Shown here: piece after piece, positions 17,438 to 23,994 of the stretch | Position numbering within the stretch: position 1 is the stretch's first letter | Layout of the letters: every line of letters begins with the position of its first letter | From: Acidocella sp. | Lineage (GTDB): Bacteria > Pseudomonadota > Alphaproteobacteria > Acetobacterales > Acetobacteraceae | NCBI GenBank assembly: GCA_029077825.1 | Contig: JAQNCT010000023.1 | Span: forward strand, 1 to 36,158 | Direction: 5' to 3' | Length of the DNA: 36,158 bases | Made by a program: the position numbers and the translations under genes | Notes under the pieces: model-generated | What the model saw: the letters and a program-made list of their open reading frames with translations, nothing else | What the model was told of the DNA's origin: nothing | The model's database searches: none

Positions 17438-18115
17438 ATGACAAATATAAAAACGCCGATCCACCTGGAATATATTCTGGGCCTCACCGCTTTTGCCGCC
17501 GGGGCAGTAGATGTGATTAGCTTTGTGAAACTAGGTGGCGTGTTCGCTTCCGCCATGACCGGTAATTTGGCGTTTCTGGCTTTGTACCTGGCGCGCGGGT
17601 CACTGCATGCGGCCATCGGGTCATTTATTGCTCTGGTTGGGTTTATTCTGGGTGGCGTCATCGGCACGTTGCAAACCAGAGGCAAAACCAACCATCACGC
17701 GCTAAATATTTTACTGGTGACTGAGACCGGGTTGTTGGTGGTAATTATTTTATTATGGCTGACAACGGTGCATGTCGTTGGCACAGCCATTACTGATTTT
17801 TTAATTTTGATGCTCTCGGTGGTGATGGGGTTGCAAAGCATTGTTGGTAAAAAAGTTAATCTCTCAAATATTCCTACAGTGGTGTTTACCAGCACGCTGA
17901 CCAACATGGTCATAGCTATCACTGACCAATTGGCAAGCGGAAAATTTACATTACCAACCGACACAAAACGGCAGAGTGCTTCATTTACTTTGTATTTTGT
18001 GGGCGCGCTATGTGCGGGGATTTTAGCGACGTTAAATTGGCAGATAATTATTTTACTACCCTGCGCGGCAGTTACCTGGGCTATGGTGCGGCACTTGCGC
18101 GCCAAACCCATTTAA
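17438..18115 (+). CDS. YoaK-like DUF1275 membrane protein
   Basis: This is a predicted inner-membrane protein of 225 residues with about six hydrophobic helices. Its opening (AFAAGAVDVISFVKLGGVFASAMTGNLAFLALYLA) is characteristic of DUF1275/YoaK, and the second half has MGLQSIVGKK and IPTVVFTSTLTNM, also typical. The function of the family is not established. Codon use is visibly more A/T-rich (many TTA and ATT codons) than in corC or ugd, which hints at separate origin. It occupies the place where lnt often follows corC. The start chosen is the ATG; a TTG two codons upstream is possible. It is convergent with the small genes that follow. Confidence 0.83.
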   Translation: MTNIKTPIHLEYILGLTAFAAGAVDVISFVKLGGVFASAMTGNLAFLALYLARGSLHAAIGSFIALVGFILGGVIGTLQTRGKTNHHALNILLVTETGLLVVIILLWLTTVHVVGTAITDFLILMLSVVMGLQSIVGKKVNLSNIPTVVFTSTLTNMVIAITDQLASGKFTLPTDTKRQSASFTLYFVGALCAGILATLNWQIIILLPCAAVTWAMVRHLRAKPI

Positions 18116-18143
18116 TAATCGGGTAACTGCCGTCCGCCAGGAA

Positions 18144-18353
18144 CTACTGGTTCGTTTGTGAACTGCGCGTTGTTTCAGTCGTCGTGGTGCCAGGGGTACC
18201 AGGTACAAGCGCAGTCATTGGGTTGGGTGCTGGCGTGATGGTGGTCTGCTCAGTGGTTGTGGTGGTGCTTTGTGGTGGCGGCGTATCATCACTGCAAGCA
18301 GCCAGCAAAGCCAGGCTGGAGACAATCGCGGCACTATAAAAAATACGTTTCAT
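18144..18353 (-). CDS. Small Thr-rich lipoprotein
   Basis: This is a 69-residue predicted lipoprotein: Met-Lys-Arg start, hydrophobic stretch, and lipobox LAAC with the acylated Cys at position 20. After it comes SDDTPPPQ and a run of Thr, Pro and Ser with little else. A good Shine-Dalgarno (aggag) lies 7 bases before the ATG, in the 15-bp gap after the neighbouring Thr-rich gene, so the two probably share a transcript. No family is recognised. The low-complexity Thr/Pro mature part suggests an extended tether in the periplasm or at the cell surface; function unknown. Confidence 0.72.
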   Translation of the reverse strand: MKRIFYSAAIVSSLALLAACSDDTPPPQSTTTTTEQTTITPAPNPMTALVPGTPGTTTTETTRSSQTNQ

Positions 18354-18368
18354 CAGGCCTCTCCTGAA

Positions 18369-18686
18369 TTAATTTGTTGTTGATGTGGTGGTGGTTTTTT
18401 TGGTGACAATAGCAGCCGGTGGTGGCTGTATTGTAGTGGTGGTTTTACTTTCACTGGTAACGCCGTTTGCATTACCGTAAGTTGTTTTATTTGATTCATA
18501 TTGATCGCCGTTGGCATCAACTGCTTTCTTTGTTTCCGTTGTGCTCAGCACACCAGACGGAGGCGCCATGAGTGGCGCAGGTGCTACGGTGGTGGATGAT
18601 GAAGTTTCTGTTGTGGTGCTCTGTGCAAAGGCCGTGCCTGACATCAAGACAAGCATAGCCGCTCCAGCAAGTAACTGCGTTTTCAT
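18369..18686 (-). CDS. Small Thr-rich secreted protein
   Basis: This is a 105-residue protein with a clear signal peptide (MKTQLLAGAAMLVLMSGTAFA, cleavage likely after AFA at residue 21). The mature part is Thr/Ser-rich with a central segment TKKAVDANGDQYESNKTTYG and flanking poly-Thr stretches. The start is the ATG with AGGA upstream; a longer in-frame extension has no signal-like start and is rejected. The central block resembles short repeats seen in small alphaproteobacterial secreted proteins of unknown role (from memory, not checked). It precedes the Thr-rich lipoprotein and follows a DUF3309-like gene, suggesting a small envelope-stress or surface group. Confidence 0.72.
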   Translation of the reverse strand: MKTQLLAGAAMLVLMSGTAFAQSTTTETSSSTTVAPAPLMAPPSGVLSTTETKKAVDANGDQYESNKTTYGNANGVTSESKTTTTIQPPPAAIVTKKTTTTSTTN

Positions 18687-18716
18687 TTTTATTCCTATTT
18701 TATGTTTGGTCAGTTG

Positions 18717-18739
18717 CCGCCTAGCAAAATGCCAGGCGG
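18717..18739 (-). other. Hairpin between DUF3309-like gene and Thr-rich gene
   Basis: CCGCCT and AGGCGG form a 6-bp stem that continues, after one mismatch, with two GC pairs around an A-rich loop. It could attenuate transcription from the DUF3309-like gene into the downstream Thr-rich genes. No U-run follows, so evidence for termination is weak. Confidence 0.3.
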
Positions 18740-18769
18740 TTGGTTGTAAATAAAAATTATCCGGTTGAA

Positions 18770-18937
18770 TTAGTGATAAGCGCCAAGGCCACCCACCAGC
18801 CAAACAACAACAAGGATAATTAAAATAAGCCCCAGCACGCCACCTAATCCCCGGCCACCGTAGGTACGGTTGGCATAGTAACCGCCACCGCCTCCGAATA
18901 TTAAAAGTAATACGACAATGATAACGATAAGCGACAT
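18770..18937 (-). CDS. Small DUF3309-like membrane protein
   Basis: This is a 55-residue hydrophobic protein with two membrane segments (residues 2-15 and 33-50) joined by a Gly/Tyr-rich loop (GGGGGYYANRTYGGRGLGG). The arrangement matches the DUF3309 type of tiny membrane proteins, common in alphaproteobacteria and without a known function. An excellent Shine-Dalgarno (aggaga, 7 bases before ATG) fixes the start; the longer in-frame extension is rejected. The 127-bp region upstream, between it and the hemolysin-III gene, is AT-rich and probably contains its promoter, although I cannot point to a convincing -10/-35 pair. Confidence 0.72.
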   Translation of the reverse strand: MSLIVIIVVLLLIFGGGGGYYANRTYGGRGLGGVLGLILIILVVVWLVGGLGAYH

Positions 18938-19064
18938 TTTATGTTCTCCTGCAAACTGCAATTCACGATCATTAAGTTGTGATCCAGTACGCAATAAAAA
19001 ATACCACTTGAAATTAAAACGCGGACACCTGATGGCCATGAATGGCGCCCAGTAAGCTTGTATT

Positions 19065-19712
19065 CTAGCTAAACAATTGGAAATAAATCGCCAGATACTG
19101 GCACGTTGCGGCAATCAAAATTAAAAAATGCCAGATCGGGTTATGAAATTTCAGGCGTGAGTCTGTATGGATTGCCGCCCCTACCGTGTAAGCAATACCA
19201 CCTGCGAAAATCAGAACCAGAACATCGGGCCGCAGCAATGCAAAGCAATAATGGATCAGCACCAGCAGCATCCAGCCCATCGCCATGTAGAGCCCCAGCA
19301 TGGCGCGCTCGAACCGGCGTGGAAATTTCAGCGTGATGAAAACACCAATGGCAGCTAGTAACCATTGAATGGCACATAATAATGTACCGCCCTGCCCCGC
19401 CAGCACATTGACGCTGATGGGCGTATAGGTTCCGGCGATCATCACAAAAATCATCGCCCGGTCCAGCCGTCGCAACCGCTCCTTGCGCAATCCGTGCGGG
19501 CAAAGCTGGTACGCCGCCGAGGCTGCCAGCATGCCAATTAGCCCGGCCACGTAAGCGGCAATTGAGATATTGAGCGTGACACCGCCATGCCATGCAGCCG
19601 CCACGACCAGCCAGACACCCGCCAGCACCCCGGATGGCACCCCAATGATGTGGACCCCCAAGTCAACTGCCCATTCGGCTTTGCTGTACTTAGGGAAGCT
19701 CAGCGCTTCCAT
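19065..19712 (-). CDS. Hemolysin III / PAQR-family membrane protein
   Basis: This is a seven-helix membrane protein of 215 residues in the HlyIII (YqfA-like, PAQR) family. Motifs are SAAYQLCPHG near 70, RLDRAMIFVMIAGTYTP near 83-99, and the C-terminal HNPIWHFLILIAATCQY, which holds the paired His residues expected of the family's zinc site. Bacterial members are poorly characterised; a hydrolase-like or membrane-homeostasis role is inferred. I chose the ATG preceded by GAGG; an ATG 22 codons upstream adds a charged extension and lacks a good site. It is divergent from maoC across a region with repeated TAAAGT elements. Confidence 0.86.
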   Translation of the reverse strand: MEALSFPKYSKAEWAVDLGVHIIGVPSGVLAGVWLVVAAAWHGGVTLNISIAAYVAGLIGMLAASAAYQLCPHGLRKERLRRLDRAMIFVMIAGTYTPISVNVLAGQGGTLLCAIQWLLAAIGVFITLKFPRRFERAMLGLYMAMGWMLLVLIHYCFALLRPDVLVLIFAGGIAYTVGAAIHTDSRLKFHNPIWHFLILIAATCQYLAIYFQLFS

Positions 19713-19792
19713 TTTGCCTCGGGCTTTTGCCACGCACTTACTCCGACTAAGGAATATGTCATATTTGGCCGTTGGCAACGGCGGTGCAAGCC

Positions 19793-19830
19793 GTAAAGTG
19801 ACTTTACCGTCGCTGCGCCGATAAAGTCAC
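19793..19830. promoter_or_regulatory. Nested TAAAGT/ACTTTA inverted repeats (candidate operator)
   Basis: A perfect palindrome GTAAAGT-g-ACTTTAC occupies 19793-19807. Its right half also pairs with a second site: GTGACTTTA (19798-19806) is the exact reverse complement of TAAAGTCAC (19822-19830). The element TAAAGT(G/C)AC thus recurs 28 bp apart in the same orientation. It lies upstream of the hemolysin-III gene and in the maoC leader, so either a dimeric regulator site or an mRNA hairpin is possible. Confidence 0.45.
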
Positions 19831-19943
19831 GGTCCCACCGCAAACCCGCTCTACTATGCTGATTGGCACAATACACTTAGGCTTGTGCTTGCTCTTTCCA
19901 TCAGCGGGCGGGCGCACAAACAATCATCTTGGGAATATTACAC

Positions 19944-20402
19944 ATGAGACAGAAGTTGCATCTGGAAGATCTGCATGTCGGACAAAAATTCACCACGGCT
20001 ACCAAATTGGTATCCGAAGACTCAATCAAGCAGTTTGCGGCCCTCTATGACCCCCAGCCATTCCACCTTGATGATGATGCCGCAAAGGCCACGCTGTTTG
20101 GCGGCCTGGCGGCCAGCGGTTGGCATACCGCGGCCATGACCATGCACCTAAATGTGAGCAGTGGCCCGCCACTGGCCGGCGGTATTGTTGGCGGCGGTGG
20201 CGAGATCCATTGGCCCACGCCAACGCGGCCTGGGGATATTTTGCGTGTTGAAGGGGAGATTATGGAAATCACCCGTTCACGCTCAAAACCCAACCGCGGC
20301 ATGATTGTGATGCGAATGGAGACGAAAAACCAAAACGACGAGGTTCGACAAATTATTGTGATGAAGCTCGTTGTGCCTCGAACCCCAACGGCGGCAGTGT
20401 AA
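19944..20402 (+). CDS. MaoC-like acyl dehydratase
   Basis: This is a hot-dog-fold protein of 152 residues in the MaoC dehydratase group, which hydrates or dehydrates enoyl-CoA-type thioesters. The active-site region is YDPQPFHLDDD with the catalytic Asp/His pair (about residues 37-42), followed by the strongly typical FGGLAASGWHTAAMTMHL, then WPTPTRPGDILRVEGEI. The start is the ATG; an in-frame TTG five codons upstream is less likely. It ends one base before the convergent chemoreceptor stop. The substrate cannot be assigned; members next to phaJ-type genes feed PHA synthesis, but phaB lies far away here. Confidence 0.85.
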   Translation: MRQKLHLEDLHVGQKFTTATKLVSEDSIKQFAALYDPQPFHLDDDAAKATLFGGLAASGWHTAAMTMHLNVSSGPPLAGGIVGGGGEIHWPTPTRPGDILRVEGEIMEITRSRSKPNRGMIVMRMETKNQNDEVRQIIVMKLVVPRTPTAAV

Positions 20403-20403
20403 T

Positions 20404-22107
20404 TTACTGAGCGTTGCGCTGACGCACCGGCAGGGTGATGATTGAAGCGCTGGTACGCTCAGGTCCAGTACGCTCAGGCCCAGTGCGCTCAGGCCCAGTG
20501 CGGAATTGTTGTAATCGCTCGCTCAACTCACTGGCCTGATGCGCCAACTGGTTGCTGGCCCTCAACGTCTCCTGCACCATTGTGGCGTTACGCTGGGTGG
20601 ATTGGTCCATCTGATTCACTGCCAGATTAACCTCGCTGAGGCTGGAAGCCTGTTCCTGCGCCGCGCCAGCAATGTTATTGACCAGCAGACTAAGGCGGTT
20701 CACCTGCTCCACAATGCGCTCCAACGCGCCGGCGGCCTCATCCACCAGCTTGACGCCCTGCCCGACTTGCTGGCCGGAGGTGGCGATAAGTATTTTGATC
20801 GATTTTGCGGCCTCGGCTGAACGCTGTGCCAACACCCGAACTTCGCTCGCCACTACCGCAAAACCACGCCCAGCTTCACCGGCACGCGCCGCTTCCACCC
20901 CGGCGTTGAGCGCCAGAATGTTGGTCTGAAACGCAATATCGTCGATTACGCCGATAGTGTTGGTGATTTCGCGCGACTGCGCGGCGATGCCCTCCATGGC
21001 GGTAACGGTTTCACGTAGCACCTCATTGGAGGTTTGCGCTTCTTCATGGGCGAGCGTGACCGCCGAGCGTGCTGTCAATGCAGCGGTAGCTGTCTGTCGC
21101 ACGGTGGAGGTGATTGCATCGAGCGCCGCCGCAGTTTGTTCCAAGGTGGCGGCTTGCTGGGTGATTCGGCCCGACAGATCATCGGATGCGCCCCTGATCT
21201 CCTCAGCACCGTTTCCAACATCGCGGGTGTTGCAACCAACGGCTTCGATGGTGGCGTGCAATTGGGCAATGGCGCTGTTGAAATTATCGCGTAATTTTTC
21301 ATAGTCAGAAGCTAATGCTGCCTCAAGGCGGAATGCCAAGTCACCTTTCGCCAGATGGTCAAGCGCATCCGCCAGAGCAATAACCGCCTCGCTCTGCCGT
21401 TTCGCATCCCATAGCCGTTCAGCGTCGATTTTGCGGCGGCTGTCCTCGTATTCCTGCCGCTGGCGCACCGCTTGCTGGGCAGTTTGCGCATGCGCCTGCG
21501 TAACCTCGTCAAGTGCTTTAATACAGGCTTCAAAGTCACGCGGTGGCCCAGCAGCGCGACGGCCAGCCATGGTCTTAACGCCCACAAACAGCATGCCGAT
21601 CACCGCACCATCAGCGATGATCGGTTCATATACCGCCACGTAAGACTCACCCAGAATAACCGCCTCACCGCGATACGACAGGCCTTGAGTCAGCACCCGC
21701 TCATACGCAGGACCCGGTGCTAGTTTGGTCCCTAGAGCGCGGCTGCCATAGGTGGTCTGCACATTGGTTGCCACGCGCTCATCGCCTAAAAAAATTGTGG
21801 CGGTGCCGCCATATTGCAATTTCACCTGATCGACGATGGTGCAGTCACCATTCAAACAATGGTTGCCAAAATACAGTCTCTCGCCATCCTGGCGTGGCAG
21901 CCCCAGGGCCTGCAAGGCGTTGCGCAACATGTCTAAATTACGGTCAAGCCCGTTCTGAGCGACCATCGCGGCATTTTTTTCCTGCGCCGTCTCCACAGCA
22001 GCTTCAAGCCGCTGGTTTATCACGGTAAGCCGCTTGAAATGCCACTTCACGGTCAGACCCACCGTCACAGCGGCAAAAACAAGCAGGGGAAGAACTGCAA
22101 AAGCCAT
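20404..22107 (-). CDS. Methyl-accepting chemotaxis protein with Cache-like domain
   Basis: This is a 567-residue chemoreceptor. Residues 4-20 are the single strongly hydrophobic segment, followed by the basic KWHFKR. Residues about 50-180 look like a single-Cache (sCache_3) sensor: [18 protein letters not shown] with Cys84 and Cys89, then [15 protein letters not shown] and [18 protein letters not shown]-like segment is near 240-290. The signalling domain has the family hairpin ([21 protein letters not shown], then [17 protein letters not shown]). I see no second membrane helix after the Cache domain. The basic flank argues for a cytoplasmic Cache domain, which is unusual. The tail has RTGPE repeats. 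GAGG precedes the ATG. Ligand unknown. Confidence 0.92.
   Translation of the reverse strand: MAFAVLPLLVFAAVTVGLTVKWHFKRLTVINQRLEAAVETAQEKNAAMVAQNGLDRNLDMLRNALQALGLPRQDGERLYFGNHCLNGDCTIVDQVKLQYGGTATIFLGDERVATNVQTTYGSRALGTKLAPGPAYERVLTQGLSYRGEAVILGESYVAVYEPIIADGAVIGMLFVGVKTMAGRRAAGPPRDFEACIKALDEVTQAHAQTAQQAVRQRQEYEDSRRKIDAERLWDAKRQSEAVIALADALDHLAKGDLAFRLEAALASDYEKLRDNFNSAIAQLHATIEAVGCNTRDVGNGAEEIRGASDDLSGRITQQAATLEQTAAALDAITSTVRQTATAALTARSAVTLAHEEAQTSNEVLRETVTAMEGIAAQSREITNTIGVIDDIAFQTNILALNAGVEAARAGEAGRGFAVVASEVRVLAQRSAEAAKSIKILIATSGQQVGQGVKLVDEAAGALERIVEQVNRLSLLVNNIAGAAQEQASSLSEVNLAVNQMDQSTQRNATMVQETLRASNQLAHQASELSERLQQFRTGPERTGPERTGPERTSASIITLPVRQRNAQ
20453..20503 (-). repeat. 15-bp tandem repeat in chemoreceptor tail (3.4 copies)
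   Basis: Three near-identical 15-bp units (20453-20467, 20468-20482, 20483-20497) and a partial fourth encode Arg-Thr-Gly-Pro-Glu three times in the receptor's C-terminal tail. Units differ by one or two bases. Because the unit is a multiple of three, copy-number change would lengthen or shorten the tail without a frameshift. Confidence 0.9.
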
Positions 22108-22299
22108 TAATTTACCTCAACCTTGCGCAAGCACAAATCCGTCGATGAGTAAGAATAGACAGTAATTTGTTAAGAAAGCGTTGTGCTGGGGCCGCTAGCT
22201 GCCGCGCGGCTACCCTTTCACGCAAGCGACCGCGGTGTATATATCGGTCAAGCATTTATCGATGCCCATCAACTGCTGTTACAGGACCAGACAACCTCA

Positions 22300-23031
22300 A
22301 TGGAACAAAACGTCAGCGCTGCCGATATTCGTAAACATCTGGGCGAGCTAAGCGATTTTGCCGCCGTCACGGCCTTGCTTGCGCTCGCTGGCCTAAGCGT
22401 GGTCGATGTCGGGTGTGGACCTGGTCATGTGGCGCGCGAACTTTGTGGCATTGGCGCTACCGTCCTTTGTGTGGAACCCGACCCGGTCCAAGCCGCCAAA
22501 AACCGGCTCGCATCGGCTGTGCCCGGTCTCAGTTTCACCGAAGCCCGCGCTGAGGCTCTGCCGGTGGAAAGCGGCTCCGTTGATGGTGTATTTTTCTTTC
22601 GCTCGCTACATCATGTCCCGATCGACCAAATGGATGCAGCCCTGGCCGAAGCCGCCCGCGTGCTAAAACCGGCGAGCGGATTTTTATGCGTGGTGGAACC
22701 AGCGATGACTGGTACTTATTTCCCGGTAATGCGACCCTATAATGACGAGACAAAAGTGCGAACCCACGCTCAAGCGGCTTTGAAACGCAGCGCTGGCGCA
22801 ATTTTTGCCGATGCGGAATTCTTTGAATATGTTCAACGCCCCAGCTATGATTCTTTCGCTAGCTTGGTCACCAGGGTAACCGGGCAGACGTTTAATAATA
22901 TCAACCGTGAACATGTGGAGACCGATGAGGTACGAGCGCTTTTTAATGCGGGCAAAGTGGCTGACAACCGCTATGTGTTTGAGCAACCGCTTCTGTTAAA
23001 CCTGTATCGGCATCCGAGGCATCAGATTTAA
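22300..23031 (+). CDS. Class I SAM-dependent methyltransferase
   Basis: This is a 243-residue protein with a UbiE-like methyltransferase fold: SAM loop VVDVGCGPGHVA near residue 35, acidic end of strand 2 in VLCVEPDP, ARAEALPVESGSVDGVFFFRSLHHV as motif II/III, then EAARVLKPASGFLCVVEPA. The substrate cannot be inferred. The start is uncertain: the ATG at 22300 begins the folded part, and a GTG at 22183 would add 39 residues without family similarity. It lies between the divergent chemoreceptor and the HiPIP gene, with no evident operon partner. Confidence 0.8.
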   Translation: MEQNVSAADIRKHLGELSDFAAVTALLALAGLSVVDVGCGPGHVARELCGIGATVLCVEPDPVQAAKNRLASAVPGLSFTEARAEALPVESGSVDGVFFFRSLHHVPIDQMDAALAEAARVLKPASGFLCVVEPAMTGTYFPVMRPYNDETKVRTHAQAALKRSAGAIFADAEFFEYVQRPSYDSFASLVTRVTGQTFNNINREHVETDEVRALFNAGKVADNRYVFEQPLLLNLYRHPRHQI

Positions 23032-23089
23032 GACAAATGGACGATGGCACCACAGGAATTGTGAACCCGCATTGCGCCTAAAAATGCCG

Positions 23090-23117
23090 TTGCAAACCAC
23101 CACCCATATTGTATAAA
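23090..23117 (+). promoter_or_regulatory. Likely sigma-70-type promoter of the HiPIP gene
   Basis: TTGCAA (23090-23095) and TATAAA (23112-23117) are separated by 16 bp, a near-consensus housekeeping promoter, about 43 bp before the start codon. The intervening leader is AT-rich and ends in AAGGAG. The element stands out from the surrounding GC-rich DNA. Confidence 0.6.
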
Positions 23118-23159
23118 TTAATAACATAATTATTTAAAAATCCAGCCAAGGAGAAACAC

Positions 23160-23453
23160 ATGTCAAAAAACACCTATACTGTAAATCGCCGTGACGTTCT
23201 GAAGCAAGCCACCACCCTCGCCGGTCTGGCGGCAGTCGTTACCGTTGCCGCCACGCAGACCGCGAAAGCGGACGGCGGGTCGATGGCTCCTGCTTCGGTC
23301 GGCTATGTCGATCATCCAAACGGCACTCATCAGTGCTCCAACTGCTCGCTTTATATTCCCGGCACCCCGGCCACCGCGAACGGCCTGTGCAAGGCTGTCG
23401 CTGGCCCGATCAGCCCGACCGCCTGGTGCCAGATCTGGGCGCCTGCCTCGTAA
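23160..23453 (+). CDS. High-potential iron-sulfur protein (HiPIP), Tat-exported
   Basis: HiPIPs are small periplasmic 4Fe-4S electron carriers that link cytochrome complexes or Sox-type donors to terminal oxidases or reaction centres. The 97-residue precursor starts with a twin-arginine signal (NRRDVLKQATTLAGLAAV, Arg10-Arg11), fitting export of the folded cluster protein. The mature part has four Cys in HiPIP spacing: Cys59, Cys62, Cys77 and Cys90 (C-x2-C-x14-C-x12-C), with GY--HPNGTHQC before the first. A strong Shine-Dalgarno precedes the ATG, with its own promoter and terminator, so it is monocistronic and probably highly expressed. The neighbouring sox operon suggests it may accept thiosulfate-derived electrons, which is inference. 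Confidence 0.93.
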   Translation: MSKNTYTVNRRDVLKQATTLAGLAAVVTVAATQTAKADGGSMAPASVGYVDHPNGTHQCSNCSLYIPGTPATANGLCKAVAGPISPTAWCQIWAPAS

Positions 23454-23473
23454 TTCTACTGGTAATTATATCT

Positions 23474-23507
23474 AAAAAAACGCAGGCATTGTTTGCCTGC
23501 GTTTTTT
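23474..23507. terminator. Bidirectional intrinsic terminator between HiPIP and sox/dsrE operon
   Basis: A perfect 8-bp GC-rich stem (CGCAGGCA / TGCCTGCG) with a 5-base loop is flanked by a run of seven A on the left and six T on the right, so it works on both strands. It ends plus-strand HiPIP transcription and the minus-strand sox operon; the stop codon of the DsrE-like gene lies inside the flanking T/A tract. Confidence 0.93.
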
Positions 23508-23994
23508 ATGGTCGGTCTAGGATGTAAGCTTTTTCAACGAGTTGCATGATTCTGCCGACGCCATAGGGGACTTTGATGGCTTTTGGGTTTAGCTCTGGGG
23601 TGTGGCCGGTGTCGCGGGTTATGGTGTTGATAGTGTTCATGCAGACATCGAACTCGACACCTTGGGCGATCAGGCTGTCCACGGCGATGCGCTCGGGGCT
23701 GTTGGCGAATAATATTTGCACGCCCGGCCCGTAGGCGACGACGACGATAGAGACATTGTCGGGGCCGAAGTCTTTCAGGATGCTGTTGGCGACGCTGATG
23801 ACCAATTTTTGCTTGGCCATGTCAGCGTCGGAGAGTTGCAGTAGCAGTTTTTGGGTGGCGAACGGCGCGTTTGATGGTAGCGGCGTTTGCGCCGATGGCG
23901 GGTTGGGAGCCGGCAAAGGTGCCGGGGTTTGCGCCACTGCAGCAGCAGGCGCCATTGTTATCCCGAGCAGGCAGATTATGGTGGTTATTTTCAT
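23506..23994 (-). CDS. Secreted DsrE-family protein (sox-distal copy)
   Basis: This is a 162-residue exported protein with a signal peptide (about residues 1-22, ending AVA-Q) and a Pro-rich linker, then a DsrE/DsrF-like domain (COG1416 type). Conserved points are SIVVVAYGPGVQILF near 82-96, an ER pair, and a single Cys118 in QGVEFDVCMNT, where DsrE-type proteins bind sulfur. The C-terminal part has VPYGVGRIMQLVEKAY. Cytoplasmic DsrE proteins move sulfane sulfur; here the domain would be periplasmic, beside SoxYZ. The start overlaps the soxB stop (ATGA), so it is the last gene of the sox operon. It is paralogous to the protein at 31573-32067. Sulfur-carrier function is inferred. Confidence 0.87.
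   Translation of the reverse strand: MKITTIICLLGITMAPAAAVAQTPAPLPAPNPPSAQTPLPSNAPFATQKLLLQLSDADMAKQKLVISVANSILKDFGPDNVSIVVVAYGPGVQILFANSPERIAVDSLIAQGVEFDVCMNTINTITRDTGHTPELNPKAIKVPYGVGRIMQLVEKAYILDRP

Noticed and set aside
20453-20503. Short direct repeats considered as a CRISPR array
   Set aside because: The units are 15 bp, contiguous without spacers, and lie in frame within the chemoreceptor gene.
22183-22299. 39-residue N-terminal extension of the methyltransferase
   Set aside because: It has no family similarity and begins at a GTG without a convincing ribosome site; the later ATG is preferred, although not proven.
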